A stretch of DNA of 64,000 bases from Clostridium kluyveri DSM 555. GTDB lineage: Bacteria > Bacillota > Clostridia > Clostridiales > Clostridiaceae. Where the stretch lies: the NCBI RefSeq assembly GCF_000016505.1, contig NC_009706.1:3348001-3412000 (forward strand), written 5' to 3'. Numbering within the stretch: the first letter of the stretch is position 1; each line of letters starts with the position of its first letter. The notes beneath the pieces were generated by a model. The model did no database searches and was not told where the DNA came from. It was given only the letters and a program-made list of their open reading frames with translations. Positions 51,609-62,345 of this stretch are shown one piece after another. The translations under genes were made by a program, and so were the position numbers.

Positions 51609-53933
51609 CTAACTATAATTTGAAATTGAATTTTCTAGTACTACATCTATGTTGTCCGCAAGGATATAATTTAATTTATTCTTAACTGTATTTGGTATTT
51701 TCAATAGATGTTTTTCATTATCTTTGGGTATTATAACCGTATCTATACCTGCCCTATATGCAGCAAGACTTTTTTCTTTAAGTCCCCCTATAGGAAGTAC
51801 CCTTCCTGTCAATGTTATTTCTCCTGTCATAGCTACATTGTGCTTAACTTTCTTTTTGCTCAGGGCAGATATCATTGCCGTTACCATGGCTACTCCTGCA
51901 GAAGGTCCATCTTTTGGTACTGCTCCCTCTGGTACATGTATGTGTAAATCATATTTTTTATAAAAGTCACTCTCCACCCCATATTTATCAGCATTTGCTC
52001 TTATATAGCTATATCCCGCTTTAGCAGACTCCTTCATTACAGCCCCAAGCTGACCTGTCAATTCCAACTTTCCATTTCCTGACATAGCTGTTGCTTCTAT
52101 AGGCAGTGTGTCTCCCCCATATCCTGTCCATGCCATTCCCATTACCACACCAATTTTATCCTCTTTGTCAATTTTATCATATGTATATATTTCAGCTCCA
52201 AAATAAGACTTTATTTTAGTCAAAGTAATATTAACTTTTTTCTTATCCTTTTCCATCATCTCAGCTACTGCCTTTCTTATAACAGAGGCAATCCTTCTCT
52301 CAAGACTTCTAACTCCAGATTCTCTGGTATAATTATCTATCAGCTTATATATAGATGAATCCGATATTATAATTTCATTATTCTTTATACCATTTTCCTC
52401 CAATTGTTTAGGTATTAAATATTCCCTACATATATGAAATTTTTCCTCGCTGGTATATCCAGATACCTCTATAACTTCCATTCTGTCAAAAAGTGGCCTA
52501 GGTATGTTACCTATGCTATTTGCTGTAGTTATAAACATAACATTTGACAAGTCAAAATCCAGTTCCATATAATGGTCCCTAAAGGAATTATTTTGTTCAC
52601 TGTCCAATACTTCTAAAAGTGCATCTGCAGGATCTCCTCTAAAATCATTGCTCATTTTATCTATTTCATCCAGTAAAAACAGAGGATTTTTAGATTTTGC
52701 CTGTTTCATACCATATATTATTCTTCCTGGAATAGCTCCCACATAAGTCTTTCTATGCCCCCTTATCTCGGCTTCATCTCTTACTCCTCCAAGAGACATT
52801 CTAACAAAATTTCTATTTAAAGCATGTGCTATAGATTTAGCTATGGACGTTTTACCTACTCCCGGAGGCCCCATAAGACAAAGTATAGGCCCTTTAAGAG
52901 ATTTACTCATCTTTTTAACCGATAAATATTCAATTATCCTATCTTTTACATCCTTTAGACCATAATGCTCTTTTTCAAGTATCTCCCTAGCAGACTTTAT
53001 ATCTAAATTATCTTTAGTCTGAGTGTTCCATGGAAGTTCTAATATCCAATCCAAGTATGTCCTTATCACCCCTCCCTCTGCGGAATATGACCCTGTATTT
53101 TTTAATCTGTCCAATTCATAAAGTGCTTTATCTTTAACTGCTTTAGGAAGTTTAGCCTTACTTATCTTATTTTTATATCTTTTCATTTCTTTTTTATTGT
53201 CATCATCTTCCCCTAACTCTTCCTGTATTGCCTTTAACTGCTCTCTTAAGTAATAATCTTTTTGCACCTTATCTATTTTATTTTTTACTTTAACTCCTAT
53301 TTTTCTTTCCAATTTCAAAATTTCTATTTCATTTGCCAGCACTGCAAGTACTTTTTGAAGCCTTTCTTCTATTTCATAACATTCAAGGAGCTCCTGTTTC
53401 TTTTCTTGTTTTAACATTAAGTAAGAACTAATAGTATCTGCCAATCTTCCATGATTATCTATCTCATCTAATGTTATTATAGTTTCTGCAGGTATATTAC
53501 CTGATAACTTTACATATTCATTAAAATTCTTTTTTATAGCACGTACAAGTGCTTCACAGTCTTTATTTTCATCATAGTTTTCTTCATCTTCTAAAACTTC
53601 AACTTTAACCTTGAAAAAAGGTTCTTCACTAATATATTCCTTAAGTAAGGCTCTGGTTTCACCTTCCACCAATACTCTTACTGTATCACCTGGAAGTTTT
53701 AATATTTGCTTTATATTGCAAATAGTACCTGTCTTAAAGATATCCTCCCTACCTGGTTCCTCGGTCTTTGCCTGCCTCTGTGCAGTCAAAAACACTTTCT
53801 GTTCTTCAAGCATGGCTTTTTCTAAAGCAAGTATTGATTTTTCCCTACCTACGTCAAAATGCAAAACCATATATGGAAATATAGTAATACCTCTTAATGG
53901 GATCAGAGGAAGTTCTCTAAAGTCTCTATCCAT
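51609..53933 (-). CDS. lon: ATP-dependent Lon protease
   Basis: 774 residues. Degrades misfolded and regulatory proteins. LON substrate domain (LPLIPLRGITIFPYMVLHFD start), AAA+ module with GPPGVGKTSIAKS (about 350) and FLLDEIDKMS, then a Ser-Lys protease domain with PKDGPSAGVAM (catalytic Ser about 675) and LKEKSLAAYRAGI (Lys). ATG 53933 behind AAGGAGAGAGAT. The gene is separated from clpX by a strong hairpin, so it has its own promoter or reads through. Confidence 0.96.
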   Translation of the reverse strand: MDRDFRELPLIPLRGITIFPYMVLHFDVGREKSILALEKAMLEEQKVFLTAQRQAKTEEPGREDIFKTGTICNIKQILKLPGDTVRVLVEGETRALLKEYISEEPFFKVKVEVLEDEENYDENKDCEALVRAIKKNFNEYVKLSGNIPAETIITLDEIDNHGRLADTISSYLMLKQEKKQELLECYEIEERLQKVLAVLANEIEILKLERKIGVKVKNKIDKVQKDYYLREQLKAIQEELGEDDDNKKEMKRYKNKISKAKLPKAVKDKALYELDRLKNTGSYSAEGGVIRTYLDWILELPWNTQTKDNLDIKSAREILEKEHYGLKDVKDRIIEYLSVKKMSKSLKGPILCLMGPPGVGKTSIAKSIAHALNRNFVRMSLGGVRDEAEIRGHRKTYVGAIPGRIIYGMKQAKSKNPLFLLDEIDKMSNDFRGDPADALLEVLDSEQNNSFRDHYMELDFDLSNVMFITTANSIGNIPRPLFDRMEVIEVSGYTSEEKFHICREYLIPKQLEENGIKNNEIIISDSSIYKLIDNYTRESGVRSLERRIASVIRKAVAEMMEKDKKKVNITLTKIKSYFGAEIYTYDKIDKEDKIGVVMGMAWTGYGGDTLPIEATAMSGNGKLELTGQLGAVMKESAKAGYSYIRANADKYGVESDFYKKYDLHIHVPEGAVPKDGPSAGVAMVTAMISALSKKKVKHNVAMTGEITLTGRVLPIGGLKEKSLAAYRAGIDTVIIPKDNEKHLLKIPNTVKNKLNYILADNIDVVLENSISNYS

Positions 53934-54003
53934 ATCTCTCTCTCCTTTAATATTTTCTTAGATAATTTAACAATACAAAGAGAATTTACTTATAAGCAGC
54001 AAC

Positions 54004-54047
54004 TTATTTAAAAAAGAGTACCGACACCAGTACTCTTTTTAAATAAG
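54004..54047. terminator. Terminator between clpX and lon
   Basis: TTATTTAAAAAAGAGTAC ... GTACTCTTTTTAAATAA with an 8-base loop and T-run on the minus strand, just after the clpX stop. Confidence 0.8.
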
Positions 54048-54048
54048 A

Positions 54049-55341
54049 TTATGCAGTTTCAGGACCCTTTCGTGTTCTTGATTTTTTCAATTTAATAGGA
54101 GTCCTTTTCCCATTTTCAGCCTCTATAAGTTCTGGCATCTTTGTACTCACCGCATCCTTATTAATTATAACTTTAGCTATCTCTTCTTTTGAAGGGATAT
54201 CAAACATTACATCCTTCATAGTTTCCTCTATAATAGCCCTGAGGCCCCTAGCACCAGTATTTCTCTTTAAAGCTTCATCTGCTATTGCTTCTAAGGCCTC
54301 ATCTTTAAATTCAAGTTCTACATCGTCTAGTTCAAAAAGTTTTTTATATTGTTTAACAAGTGCATTTTTAGGCTCTTTTAATATACTTATTAATGCTGCC
54401 CTGTCTAGTGCCTCTAAAGTAACTATAATAGGAATTCTTCCTACAAATTCTGGTATAAGTCCGAATTTTAACAGATCTCCCGGCATTATTTGCTTTAAAA
54501 GTTTTCCTATATCTTTATCCTTTTTAGATTGTATTTCTGCTCCAAATCCTAAAGTACTAACCCTGGTTCTGCGTTCTATTATACTGTCTATACCGTCAAA
54601 AGCTCCTCCACAAATAAATAATATATTAGTGGTATTTATTTGAATAAACTCCTGATGAGGATGTTTTCTCCCTCCCTGTGGAGGAACTGAAGCCACTGTA
54701 CCCTCCAATATTTTCAAAAGTGCCTGCTGTACCCCTTCTCCTGATACATCTCTGGTTATAGATGGATTCTCTGATTTTCTTGCTATCTTATCTATTTCAT
54801 CTATATAAACTATTCCATGTTCTGCTCTTTCTATATCATAATCTGCATTTTGTATTAATTTAAGCAGTATATTCTCTACATCTTCACCTACATAACCAGC
54901 CTCTGTCAGAGTAGTAGCATCTGCAATTGCAAAAGGCACATTTAGAAATCTTGCCAGAGTCTGAGCTAAAAGAGTTTTTCCGGAACCTGTGGGTCCCAGT
55001 AAAAGTATGTTGCTTTTTTGCAGTTCTACATCATCATTTGAATTGTTATTGGAATTTATTCTTTTATAATGATTATATACTGCTACTGAAAGTGATTTTT
55101 TTGAATCTTCCTGACCTATTACATACTGATCAAGATAGTTCTTTATCTCCACAGGTTTGGGAATAGAAGTCATATCTATCTGAATATCTTCTTCAAACTC
55201 ATCACTTATTATTTCAGAGCAAAGTTCTATACATTCATCACAAATATATACTCCCGGACCTGCAATTAATCTTCTTACCTGATCCTGCGTCTTACCGCAG
55301 AACGAACATTTAAGCTGTTTCTTATCATCATTTTTGGCCAT
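54049..55341 (-). CDS. clpX: ClpX, ATPase subunit of ClpXP
   Basis: 430 residues. Unfolds substrates and feeds them to ClpP. N-terminal C4 zinc domain [19 protein letters not shown]+ Walker [13 protein letters not shown], Walker [11 protein letters not shown], pore and RKH loops ([13 protein letters not shown]) and the ClpP-binding loop LGFG. ATG 55341 behind GAGGTGTGAAA. 19 bases after clpP; likely one operon with it. The C-terminal tail is basic. Confidence 0.96.
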   Translation of the reverse strand: MAKNDDKKQLKCSFCGKTQDQVRRLIAGPGVYICDECIELCSEIISDEFEEDIQIDMTSIPKPVEIKNYLDQYVIGQEDSKKSLSVAVYNHYKRINSNNNSNDDVELQKSNILLLGPTGSGKTLLAQTLARFLNVPFAIADATTLTEAGYVGEDVENILLKLIQNADYDIERAEHGIVYIDEIDKIARKSENPSITRDVSGEGVQQALLKILEGTVASVPPQGGRKHPHQEFIQINTTNILFICGGAFDGIDSIIERRTRVSTLGFGAEIQSKKDKDIGKLLKQIMPGDLLKFGLIPEFVGRIPIIVTLEALDRAALISILKEPKNALVKQYKKLFELDDVELEFKDEALEAIADEALKRNTGARGLRAIIEETMKDVMFDIPSKEEIAKVIINKDAVSTKMPELIEAENGKRTPIKLKKSRTRKGPETA

Positions 55342-55360
55342 TTTCACACCTCACTAAAGG

Positions 55361-55945
55361 TTATTTCTTTTTTGTAAAAACCTCATCTATCAATCCATAT
55401 TCCTTAGCTTCTTCTGCCGTCATAAAATTGTCTCTTTCTGTATCTTTTTCAACTTTTTCAATTGATTGACCTGTTCTTTCACTTATTATAGCATTTAATT
55501 TCTTCTTTATTCTAAGTATCCTATCCGCATGAATTCCAATATCAGTTGCCTGACCCTGAAATCCTCCAAGAGGCTGATGTATCATTATTTCAGAGTTTGG
55601 AAGGGCAAATCTCTTACCTTTTTCGCCAGCTGCAAGTAAAAATGCACCCATAGAAGCTGCCATTCCTATACATATAGTGGATACGTCTGATTTTATATAT
55701 TGCATTGTATCATAAATTGCCATGCCTGCTGTTATTGAACCTCCTGGACTATTTATGTAAAAGTATATATCTTTATCAGGATTCTCTGCTTCTAAAAACA
55801 ACAGCTGTGCTACTATGAGACTTGCAGTAACATCATTTACCTCCTCACTTAACATTACTATTCTATCTTTTAAAAGTCTAGAATAAATATCATAAGATCT
55901 TTCCCCTCTGTTAGTCTGTTCTACAACTACTGGTACTAAACTCAT
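55361..55945 (-). CDS. clpP: ClpP, protease subunit
   Basis: 194 residues; forms the proteolytic tetradecamer. Catalytic Ser in [17 protein letters not shown] (about 98), His in MIHQPLGGF and Asp in [20 protein letters not shown]-terminal [20 protein letters not shown] is the axial-loop region. AGGAGGAAAGTTTT precedes ATG 55945. Preceded by tig on the same strand. Confidence 0.96.
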   Translation of the reverse strand: MSLVPVVVEQTNRGERSYDIYSRLLKDRIVMLSEEVNDVTASLIVAQLLFLEAENPDKDIYFYINSPGGSITAGMAIYDTMQYIKSDVSTICIGMAASMGAFLLAAGEKGKRFALPNSEIMIHQPLGGFQGQATDIGIHADRILRIKKKLNAIISERTGQSIEKVEKDTERDNFMTAEEAKEYGLIDEVFTKKK

Positions 55946-56043
55946 AAAACTTTCCTCCTTTTACATAATAATTTTTATAGAACCTTGCAAAATTTCAGTA
56001 ATTAAAGCTTTAATACTATGGTGCAATTATCTATATATTTGAA

Positions 56044-56075
56044 ATTAATTGCCAGAAAGCCTTCTGACAATTAAT
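56044..56075 (-). terminator. Weak hairpin after tig
   Basis: ATTAATTGTCAGAA ... TTCTGGCAATTAAT on the minus strand: long stem with a 4-base loop but a poor T-run; partial readthrough to clpP is plausible. Confidence 0.55.
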
Positions 56076-56092
56076 CTTTATACTTTATAATA

Positions 56093-57385
56093 TTATGCTA
56101 TTATTTTGCTGCTGTCTACTAGCATTTTCATCACTTTTTCATTAACTATCTGCATTTTCAAATATTCTTTCTGTCCATCTAAAATTATTTTTGCCATTTT
56201 TTCTACATCATCGCTGCCATACTGCTTAGCTATTTCAGTAGCCTTTTCCTTAATTTCCTCATCACTTGCTTCTACTTTTTCTACCTTTGCTATTTCTGTA
56301 ATTACAAGATCTGCCTTTACCTTTTTCTCTGAGGTTTCTCTCATGTACTCCCTAACTTTTTGTTCGTCATTATTAGTATACTTATAATATGTTTCAAGAT
56401 CTAGTCCTTGATATTTTAACCTAGTTTCTAAATCTCTAATCATATTATCAACTTCTTTTTCCACCATTACTTCAGGAATATTTATTTCTGTATTTGAACA
56501 AACTGCTTCTAAAACTGCTTCTTCAAATTCTCTTTCCTCTCTCAGCTTGTTTGCTTCTTGTTTCTTATTTCTTATATCTTCTTTAACCTCATCCAATGTA
56601 TCGAATTCTGATACCTCTTTTGCAAATTCATCGTCCAATTCAGGAATTTCTTTAACTTTTATTTCCTTGACTGTTACCTTAAATACAGCTTCTTTTCCAT
56701 TCAAATCATCTATTCCATACTCTTCAGGAAATTTTACATTAACCTCCTTTGAGTCACCTGCATTTAATCCTATTAATTGTTCTTCAAAATTATCTATAAA
56801 AGTGCCAGAACCAATTTCCAACTGATAATCCTGTCCTTCTCCACCTTCAAATTCCTTGCCATCTACAAAGCCTTTGAAATCTATTATAGCTATATTCCCA
56901 TTTTCTATACTTCCATTTTCTTTTGTTTCTATTCTGGCATCCTTTTGCTGCATGTTTTTTAATTCCTGCTCTATGTCTTCTTCCTTAACGTCATATGTAT
57001 TCTTCTTTACTTCAACGCCTTTATATTCTCCCAATTTAACCTCTGGGAATACAGTCACTTCTGCTGTATATATAAATTCTTTTCCCTCCCCAATTTGAAC
57101 TACCTCAATTTTAGGGTAGTCTACTGGATTTACGTTGTTTTCTTTTAAGGCATCTGGATATGTACTTTCACAACAAAAACTCATTGCATCTTCGTAAAAT
57201 ACGCCTTCACCATAATATTTTTTTATTATATTCATAGGCGCTTTACCTTTTCTAAAGCCTGGTATATTAAATTTCTTTGCATTTTTAGCAAAGGCTTTTT
57301 TCATAGATTCATTAAATTTGTCTGCTTCTACAGTTATCTCTAATTTTACAACATTCTCTTCTATTTTTTCCATTTTAACATTCAT
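56093..57385 (-). CDS. tig: Trigger factor
   Basis: 430 residues. Ribosome-bound chaperone at the exit tunnel. Ribosome-binding signature [12 protein letters not shown] (about residue 38-49), FKBP-type domain ([20 protein letters not shown], about 160-245), and helical C-terminal arms. GGAGGAATTTTATA precedes ATG 57385. First gene of the quality-control cluster. Confidence 0.96.
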   Translation of the reverse strand: MNVKMEKIEENVVKLEITVEADKFNESMKKAFAKNAKKFNIPGFRKGKAPMNIIKKYYGEGVFYEDAMSFCCESTYPDALKENNVNPVDYPKIEVVQIGEGKEFIYTAEVTVFPEVKLGEYKGVEVKKNTYDVKEEDIEQELKNMQQKDARIETKENGSIENGNIAIIDFKGFVDGKEFEGGEGQDYQLEIGSGTFIDNFEEQLIGLNAGDSKEVNVKFPEEYGIDDLNGKEAVFKVTVKEIKVKEIPELDDEFAKEVSEFDTLDEVKEDIRNKKQEANKLREEREFEEAVLEAVCSNTEINIPEVMVEKEVDNMIRDLETRLKYQGLDLETYYKYTNNDEQKVREYMRETSEKKVKADLVITEIAKVEKVEASDEEIKEKATEIAKQYGSDDVEKMAKIILDGQKEYLKMQIVNEKVMKMLVDSSKIIA

Positions 57386-57814
57386 TATAAAATTCCTCCT
57401 ACTAACTAGTTACTCTACACTCTTATATTCAACTATGCCATTATACCATATATTTATAAACATTCCTATATACCTAGTATATTACTTATCTTACGGTTTA
57501 TTTGATATCAAGTGATTCTTAAGTTCAATTGAAATTTGCTATAGAAAGACGCTTCTCTCCACCTGAATTTTAGAAGAACTTATCCAGGTACATTAGCCAT
57601 TTTTATCTTCCAATTTGAAGAAGATGGCAATATTAGCTAATTACCGCCTTCGGATAAACACTTAATTTATATATAATTACAGTCTAAGACTCTTTTAACA
57701 ATATATTCTGTGAACAATGCTAGCCACAAATTTAAATTACATATTTCTGACATAATACTAAAAAACAGTAGTATTATAATTATATATCAAAAAACACAAC
57801 TTTTATAGTTTTTT
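57386..57814. other. Intergenic region holding repeat copy 2 and tig promoter
   Basis: 429 bases. It contains the second dispersed repeat (57,506-57,660) and AT-rich flanks with TATAAT-like boxes; no gene is seen. Confidence 0.5.
57506..57660 (+). repeat. Dispersed ~155-bp structured repeat, copy 2
   Basis: Same orientation and ends as copies 1 and 3 (TATCAAGTGATTCTTAAGTT ... TTCGGATAA) but most diverged: the inner hairpin is rebuilt as ATCTTC ... GAAGAT, still paired. Confidence 0.75.
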
Positions 57815-58603
57815 TTAATATGTAAAGCAACTTTTAATATAATCTCCGGCAATACTTAATTCCTCATAGTCTTTATAATTATCTCTATATACTTCAATTA
57901 TTCCTATCTTATTATACCCCATTTCCTTTAATTTACAAAATATTTTTTTAAAGTTTACATCTCCCTTTCCAGGAAGCAAACAAGAATTTTCACGGTTTCT
58001 ATCATTTATATGTAGATTTTCTATGGAATTTTTCATAACTCCTATGTATTCTTCAGGTGTCCTCCCTGCTCTATATGCCTGCTTTATGTCCAAGGTAAAG
58101 TATATTGAGTTTTCATACCTTTCCTTCAGCATATATAAAAAATCAATATTACCCGACATGCACCAAAATACATTTTCCTGACAAAGCTTTATGCCCTGTT
58201 CTTCTGATATATATAATAACTTATTATATATATCAAATACAAATTCTTTTGAAACTTCATTTAACCTTTTATTTCTCATTCCATGAAAAGTGTAGCAATC
58301 AGCTCCTACAATTTTGGCGAATTTACATATTTTTTGAAACTGCAAGAAGGAATCATCTCTTCTTCTCTTATATTTATCAAATAAATAGGGTTCAAAAGAA
58401 GAAGAAAACCCATGTACAGAATTGATCTTAAAATTATTCTCCAGACTTTGTTCTAAAATTATATTTGCAAAATCTTCTTCATATTCACTAATACTATTTA
58501 AAAATACTTCCCCAGAATCAAATCCCAGATTCTTCATTAAAGCTATACTGTTCTCTGTATTTACATATGGATAAAAACTGGCGGAAGACAATCCTACATT
58601 CAT
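57815..58603 (-). CDS. Sugar phosphate isomerase/epimerase-like TIM barrel
   Basis: 262 residues. Xylose isomerase-like (AP_endonuc_2) fold: SVHGFSSSFEPYLF, CQENVFWCMS, FTLDIKQAYRAGRTPEEYI, LHINDRN, GKGDVNFKKIFCKL and GIIEVYRDNYKDYEEL hold the metal-binding His/Glu/Asp residues. Family members act as epimerases, isomerases or endonuclease IV-like enzymes; the exact substrate is unknown. GGAGGAATT precedes ATG 58603. Confidence 0.8.
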   Translation of the reverse strand: MNVGLSSASFYPYVNTENSIALMKNLGFDSGEVFLNSISEYEEDFANIILEQSLENNFKINSVHGFSSSFEPYLFDKYKRRRDDSFLQFQKICKFAKIVGADCYTFHGMRNKRLNEVSKEFVFDIYNKLLYISEEQGIKLCQENVFWCMSGNIDFLYMLKERYENSIYFTLDIKQAYRAGRTPEEYIGVMKNSIENLHINDRNRENSCLLPGKGDVNFKKIFCKLKEMGYNKIGIIEVYRDNYKDYEELSIAGDYIKSCFTY

Positions 58604-58673
58604 AATTCCTCCAAAAATATTATCTGCTTTAAAATACTCATCTATTAAAATTTAAGTCAAAGTAAAGTACCTT

Positions 58674-59462
58674 CTACTGACTTACAGAACCAGATGCTGT
58701 CATATAAAAAGTGGTTCCGTCTGCAATCACCGTAAGTCCTTTTTCTGTGAGTTCCCCTAATTGTATATTTTCCCCCTGTACACTTTGCACCATGACATGA
58801 CTTTTATCTTGAATATTTTCTATCCAAACATACTTGGCGGTTTTCCCAATCCAAGGTAACTGGCTTATGTATGCAATATTGCCATCATCCAAAAACTTTG
58901 GAGAAGAACACCATATATAGGATGGATTACTTGCTATTTGAGAACTCTTCTGTATAACCTCTCCTGAAGTGGAAACATACTGTTGATTTGTTATATCCTG
59001 CTTGTTACCCTCTATATCAATCAATAGTATACTCTGAGCTGCATTATCAAATAAAATCACATTCTTGTGTGATGGATTAATATCATAAGCCACATCGCCA
59101 GACGCTGCAGCAACGCTTTTAAATACTTTATTACTACTATCCCCCTCATAAGTTAATGTGATATCTCTGCCATCACTTAATTGTATTTTATAGGAATTTT
59201 CTTTTTTTGTGTCTTTTTCCTTAGTTTCAGCTTTATTACTGGATTGAGATGCATTTTTATTGTTATCCGTAGTCTGTTTATCTACAGCTGAATTATTAAC
59301 CTTTGCATTCTTTGTATTTACCACATCTTTAAATGCTCCTCTTATATAAATTACACATAAAGTTATAACTAGTAAACATGCTACAACCAATATAATTACA
59401 TTTCTTCTGCGTTGTCTCATTTTTTTTCCATAATCTTTACTAAAAATACTTGGTTTACCCAC
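58674..59462 (-). CDS. Membrane-anchored protein with beta-propeller-like exodomain
   Basis: 262 residues. After a basic start (GKKMRQRRRNVII) comes one span (VILVVACLLVITLCVIYIRG), then a Ser/Thr/Lys-rich linker and a soluble domain with DVAYDINPSHKNVILFDNAA, YIWCSSPKFLDDGNIAYISQ phrases that look like WD40/TolB-like blades. GTG 59462 behind GGAGGAG is chosen; ATG 59507 lacks a site. Function unknown. Confidence 0.7.
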   Translation of the reverse strand: MGKPSIFSKDYGKKMRQRRRNVIILVVACLLVITLCVIYIRGAFKDVVNTKNAKVNNSAVDKQTTDNNKNASQSSNKAETKEKDTKKENSYKIQLSDGRDITLTYEGDSSNKVFKSVAAASGDVAYDINPSHKNVILFDNAAQSILLIDIEGNKQDITNQQYVSTSGEVIQKSSQIASNPSYIWCSSPKFLDDGNIAYISQLPWIGKTAKYVWIENIQDKSHVMVQSVQGENIQLGELTEKGLTVIADGTTFYMTASGSVSQ

Positions 59463-60025
59463 TAAAAAACTCCTCCTATACTCCGTATTAATGGAAACAG
59501 AAATCAAAAATATATAATATCAAGCTCATATTCCCAAAGAAATTATTGAAATTCTCCATGTATATAATAACATACTATGTTAAAAATTATTACTTATTAT
59601 ACCTCAAAAGTGAGATAAATAGTAATAATTTTTTATGAACCTATTAAAATTGCCAAACCCAAAATTTTCACAGTACAAATATAATACTTTAAAAGGCAAA
59701 CTTAAGTTTCTGCACCAAAAATTAAATTCATTTCTAAAATTCAATTAATTATAATATAAAATATTTTAAATTTTACAAATAATCAATTTACTATAAAGAA
59801 ATGAATTCAATATCAAGTGATTCTTAGGTTCAGGTGGAGTTTGCTTGTAAGGTATAGCTTTCTCCATCTAAACTTTAGAAGAACTTATCCAGGGGCGTAG
59901 CAGTGCTTATCCCCCACTTTAAAGAAGATGGGGGTATTAGCAATGGTAGCCTTCGGATAAATTTTTTATAAACTTATTTTTAAATCATGCTTAACTGCAT
60001 ATTGTGAATTGTGCATTGTGAATTG
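59463..60025. other. Intergenic region with repeat copy 3
   Basis: 563 bases. Holds repeat copy 3 (59,811-59,965) and a tandem TTGTGAATTGTGCATTGTG block near 60,003-60,027 just after pyrE. No gene is evident. Confidence 0.5.
59811..59965 (+). repeat. Dispersed ~155-bp structured repeat, copy 3
   Basis: Starts TATCAAGTGATTCTTAGGTT. Stems seen: GTTCAGGTGGAG ... CTCCATCTAAAC, TTATCC ... GGATAA, and TATCCCCCA ... TGGGGGTA. Closest to copy 1. Confidence 0.8.
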
Positions 60026-60598
60026 TTACTTAAACACCCTGCTTCCCGGCTTTACATATTCTAGTCCTTCTCTGCACATAGGACAATCTTTTTTATCATA
60101 AGTATTTATATTCAATTTTGCTGCACTATAAATAGGATAAGGTATATTAACATCTCTTGATCTCCTATCTATTATACAACATATACCTATAACTTCCCCA
60201 CCCAATCCTTCTATTACTTTGGCAACTTCTAAAGAAGATTTCCCTGTGGTTACCACATCCTCCGATATTATTATTTTCTCCCCTTTATTTATTTCAAATC
60301 CTCTTTTTACAATCATGTTTCCATCCTGTCTTTCTGCAAATATGCCAGGTTTTCCTGTTTGTCTTGCAAGTTCATAAGAAACCAAAATCCCTCCCATGGC
60401 AGGACCTACTATTTTGTCAAAATCTACATTTTTCAATTTATCCACAATAACTCTTATTACCTTCTCTGCCCTAGAGGGATATTGTAAAAGTTTTGCACAC
60501 TGACAATATTTATCACTATGTTTTCCCGAAGAAAGCAAAAAATGTCCTTCTAAAAGTGCATCTACTTCTTTTAACTCCTTTATAACTAAATTATCCAT
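60026..60598 (-). CDS. pyrE: Orotate phosphoribosyltransferase
   Basis: 190 residues. Converts orotate and PRPP to orotidine 5'-phosphate. PRPP loop [20 protein letters not shown] and flexible loop [15 protein letters not shown] are clear. Last gene of the pyr operon on this strand; AAGGGGTGGATT precedes ATG 60598. The C-terminal [11 protein letters not shown] pair of Cys is typical of the clostridial form. Confidence 0.95.
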   Translation of the reverse strand: MDNLVIKELKEVDALLEGHFLLSSGKHSDKYCQCAKLLQYPSRAEKVIRVIVDKLKNVDFDKIVGPAMGGILVSYELARQTGKPGIFAERQDGNMIVKRGFEINKGEKIIISEDVVTTGKSSLEVAKVIEGLGGEVIGICCIIDRRSRDVNIPYPIYSAAKLNINTYDKKDCPMCREGLEYVKPGSRVFK

Positions 60599-60608
60599 AA
60601 TCCACCCC

Positions 60609-61499
60609 TTATATTATTCCTCTTATTTCATCCAAACTTTTAATTTTCTCTTTTTCCATATATTCTTCTATACCTTTTATTATGTCCAAACAAATATCAG
60701 GTTTTATAAAATTGGCTGTTCCAACCTGTATTGCACTAGCTCCTGCCATTATAAATTCTAGGGCATCCTGCCAGCTGCATATTCCGCCTATTCCCACTAC
60801 AGGAATATCCACGACTTTTGAAACTTCATATACCATTCTGAGAGCTATAGGCTTTATTGCAGGTCCTGAAAGTCCTGCGGTTATATTGTCAAATACAGCT
60901 TTCCTATTTTCTATATCCACAGCCATAGCTTTAAATGTATTTACAAGAGAAAGTGCGTCTGCCCCTGCCTGACAGCATGTATAGGCCATATCTACAATAT
61001 CCTCTGCATTAGGAGAAAGTTTTACCATAAGAGGTTTTCTGCATACTCTCTTTACAGAATCCACAACTTTACCAGCCACTTCAGACTTTATTCCAAAAGC
61101 CATACCTCCACTTTTTACATTAGGACAAGATATATTAAGCTCTATAATATCCACTATAGAGTCATTTAATTTTTCTACTCCCTTTATGTATTCCTCCTCA
61201 GTGTTTCCCCCTAAATTAGCTATAGTAACTGTATTGAATTTTTTCATGGCTTGAAGTTCCACTTTTATAAAATGTTCTACTCCAGGATTTTGAAGCCCTA
61301 CACTATTTAACATACCTGACCTGGTTTCAAGGCTCCTTATGCCAAGGTTACCTTCTTTTCTCTCCAATGTAAGCCCTTTAGAACATATGCCTCCCAATTT
61401 TGACACATCATAAATTTCATTGTACTCTGTTCCAAAGGCAAAAGTTCCAGAAGCGGCAATTACAGGGTTTTTAAACTTTACACCACATATATCTATCAA
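60609..61499 (-). CDS. pyrD: Dihydroorotate dehydrogenase B, catalytic subunit
   Basis: 296 residues. Oxidises dihydroorotate to orotate with FMN and passes electrons to Pyr[21 protein letters not shown], catalytic-Cys region [16 protein letters not shown], and FMN phosphate site [18 protein letters not shown]. Start is TTG 61499 behind AAGGGAAG. Class 1B because pyrK follows upstream. Confidence 0.95.
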   Translation of the reverse strand: MIDICGVKFKNPVIAASGTFAFGTEYNEIYDVSKLGGICSKGLTLERKEGNLGIRSLETRSGMLNSVGLQNPGVEHFIKVELQAMKKFNTVTIANLGGNTEEEYIKGVEKLNDSIVDIIELNISCPNVKSGGMAFGIKSEVAGKVVDSVKRVCRKPLMVKLSPNAEDIVDMAYTCCQAGADALSLVNTFKAMAVDIENRKAVFDNITAGLSGPAIKPIALRMVYEVSKVVDIPVVGIGGICSWQDALEFIMAGASAIQVGTANFIKPDICLDIIKGIEEYMEKEKIKSLDEIRGII

Positions 61500-61534
61500 T
61501 ATAATTAATCTTCCCTTCCTTTAAATATGCCTTA

Positions 61535-62311
61535 TTATATTACCACATCAGTTCCTAAAAAAATCGGTCCATCTTTACATACTCTTTTATTTCCACCAAT
61601 GGTATTACAGGTACATACCAGACAAGCCCCAATTCCACAAGCCATGCGGTTTTCCATAGACACATATAGGGTTATCTGTTTTTCTCTGCACATATTTATT
61701 ATCTGTTTCATCATTATCTGTGGCCCACAGCATAATACCACATCATATTTTTCCGGTTCAAAAATATCTGTTATGTATCCCTTTTTACCCTCTACTCCTG
61801 TTTCCGTGGAAACATAAACATTGTCCACCAGAGGCTTAAATTTCTCCATACAATATGTATTATCTTTAAACCCGGCATATAAATCCAATTTATAATCCTT
61901 ATACGAAAGCTTATCTTTTTTAATTGTCTCCCTTATATTTTCTACTGCATAAAACATAGGTGCAATCCCTATTCCTCCTGCTATCACAGCAGTATTTTTT
62001 CTTATTATATCTTCTATACAAAAGCCATTTCCAAGAGGTCCTAAAATTTTAATTTCATCTCCTGATTTTAAACTGCCGAGCTTTTTAGTTCCTCTGCCCG
62101 CTACATGATATAGAAAAATTATTCTTTTTCTATCCAGATAGTGTATACTTATAGGTCTCCAAAGTACAGGCTCCATATCCCAACATCTCAGCATGTAAAA
62201 CTGTCCAGGTATTCCCTTGAAATTACCTTGTATTTCAAGTTCATATAAATTTTCAGCTATTTTCCTATTTTCAAATACTTCTTCAACAGTATAATCCAAT
62301 TCACTTTTCAA
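61535..62311 (-). CDS. pyrK: Dihydroorotate dehydrogenase electron-transfer subunit
   Basis: 258 residues. FAD- and 2Fe-2S-containing partner that links PyrD to NAD+. FAD/NAD domain WRPISIHYLD, GRGTKKLG, VIAGGIGIAPMFYAVENI; cluster Cys in CGIGACLVCTC and later VCKDGP. TTG 62311 follows a GGAG. Fits between pyrF and pyrD. Confidence 0.95.
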   Translation of the reverse strand: MKSELDYTVEEVFENRKIAENLYELEIQGNFKGIPGQFYMLRCWDMEPVLWRPISIHYLDRKRIIFLYHVAGRGTKKLGSLKSGDEIKILGPLGNGFCIEDIIRKNTAVIAGGIGIAPMFYAVENIRETIKKDKLSYKDYKLDLYAGFKDNTYCMEKFKPLVDNVYVSTETGVEGKKGYITDIFEPEKYDVVLCCGPQIMMKQIINMCREKQITLYVSMENRMACGIGACLVCTCNTIGGNKRVCKDGPIFLGTDVVI

Positions 62312-62345
62312 TGTAATTTTTTCTCCATTCTAAAATATTCTAACT

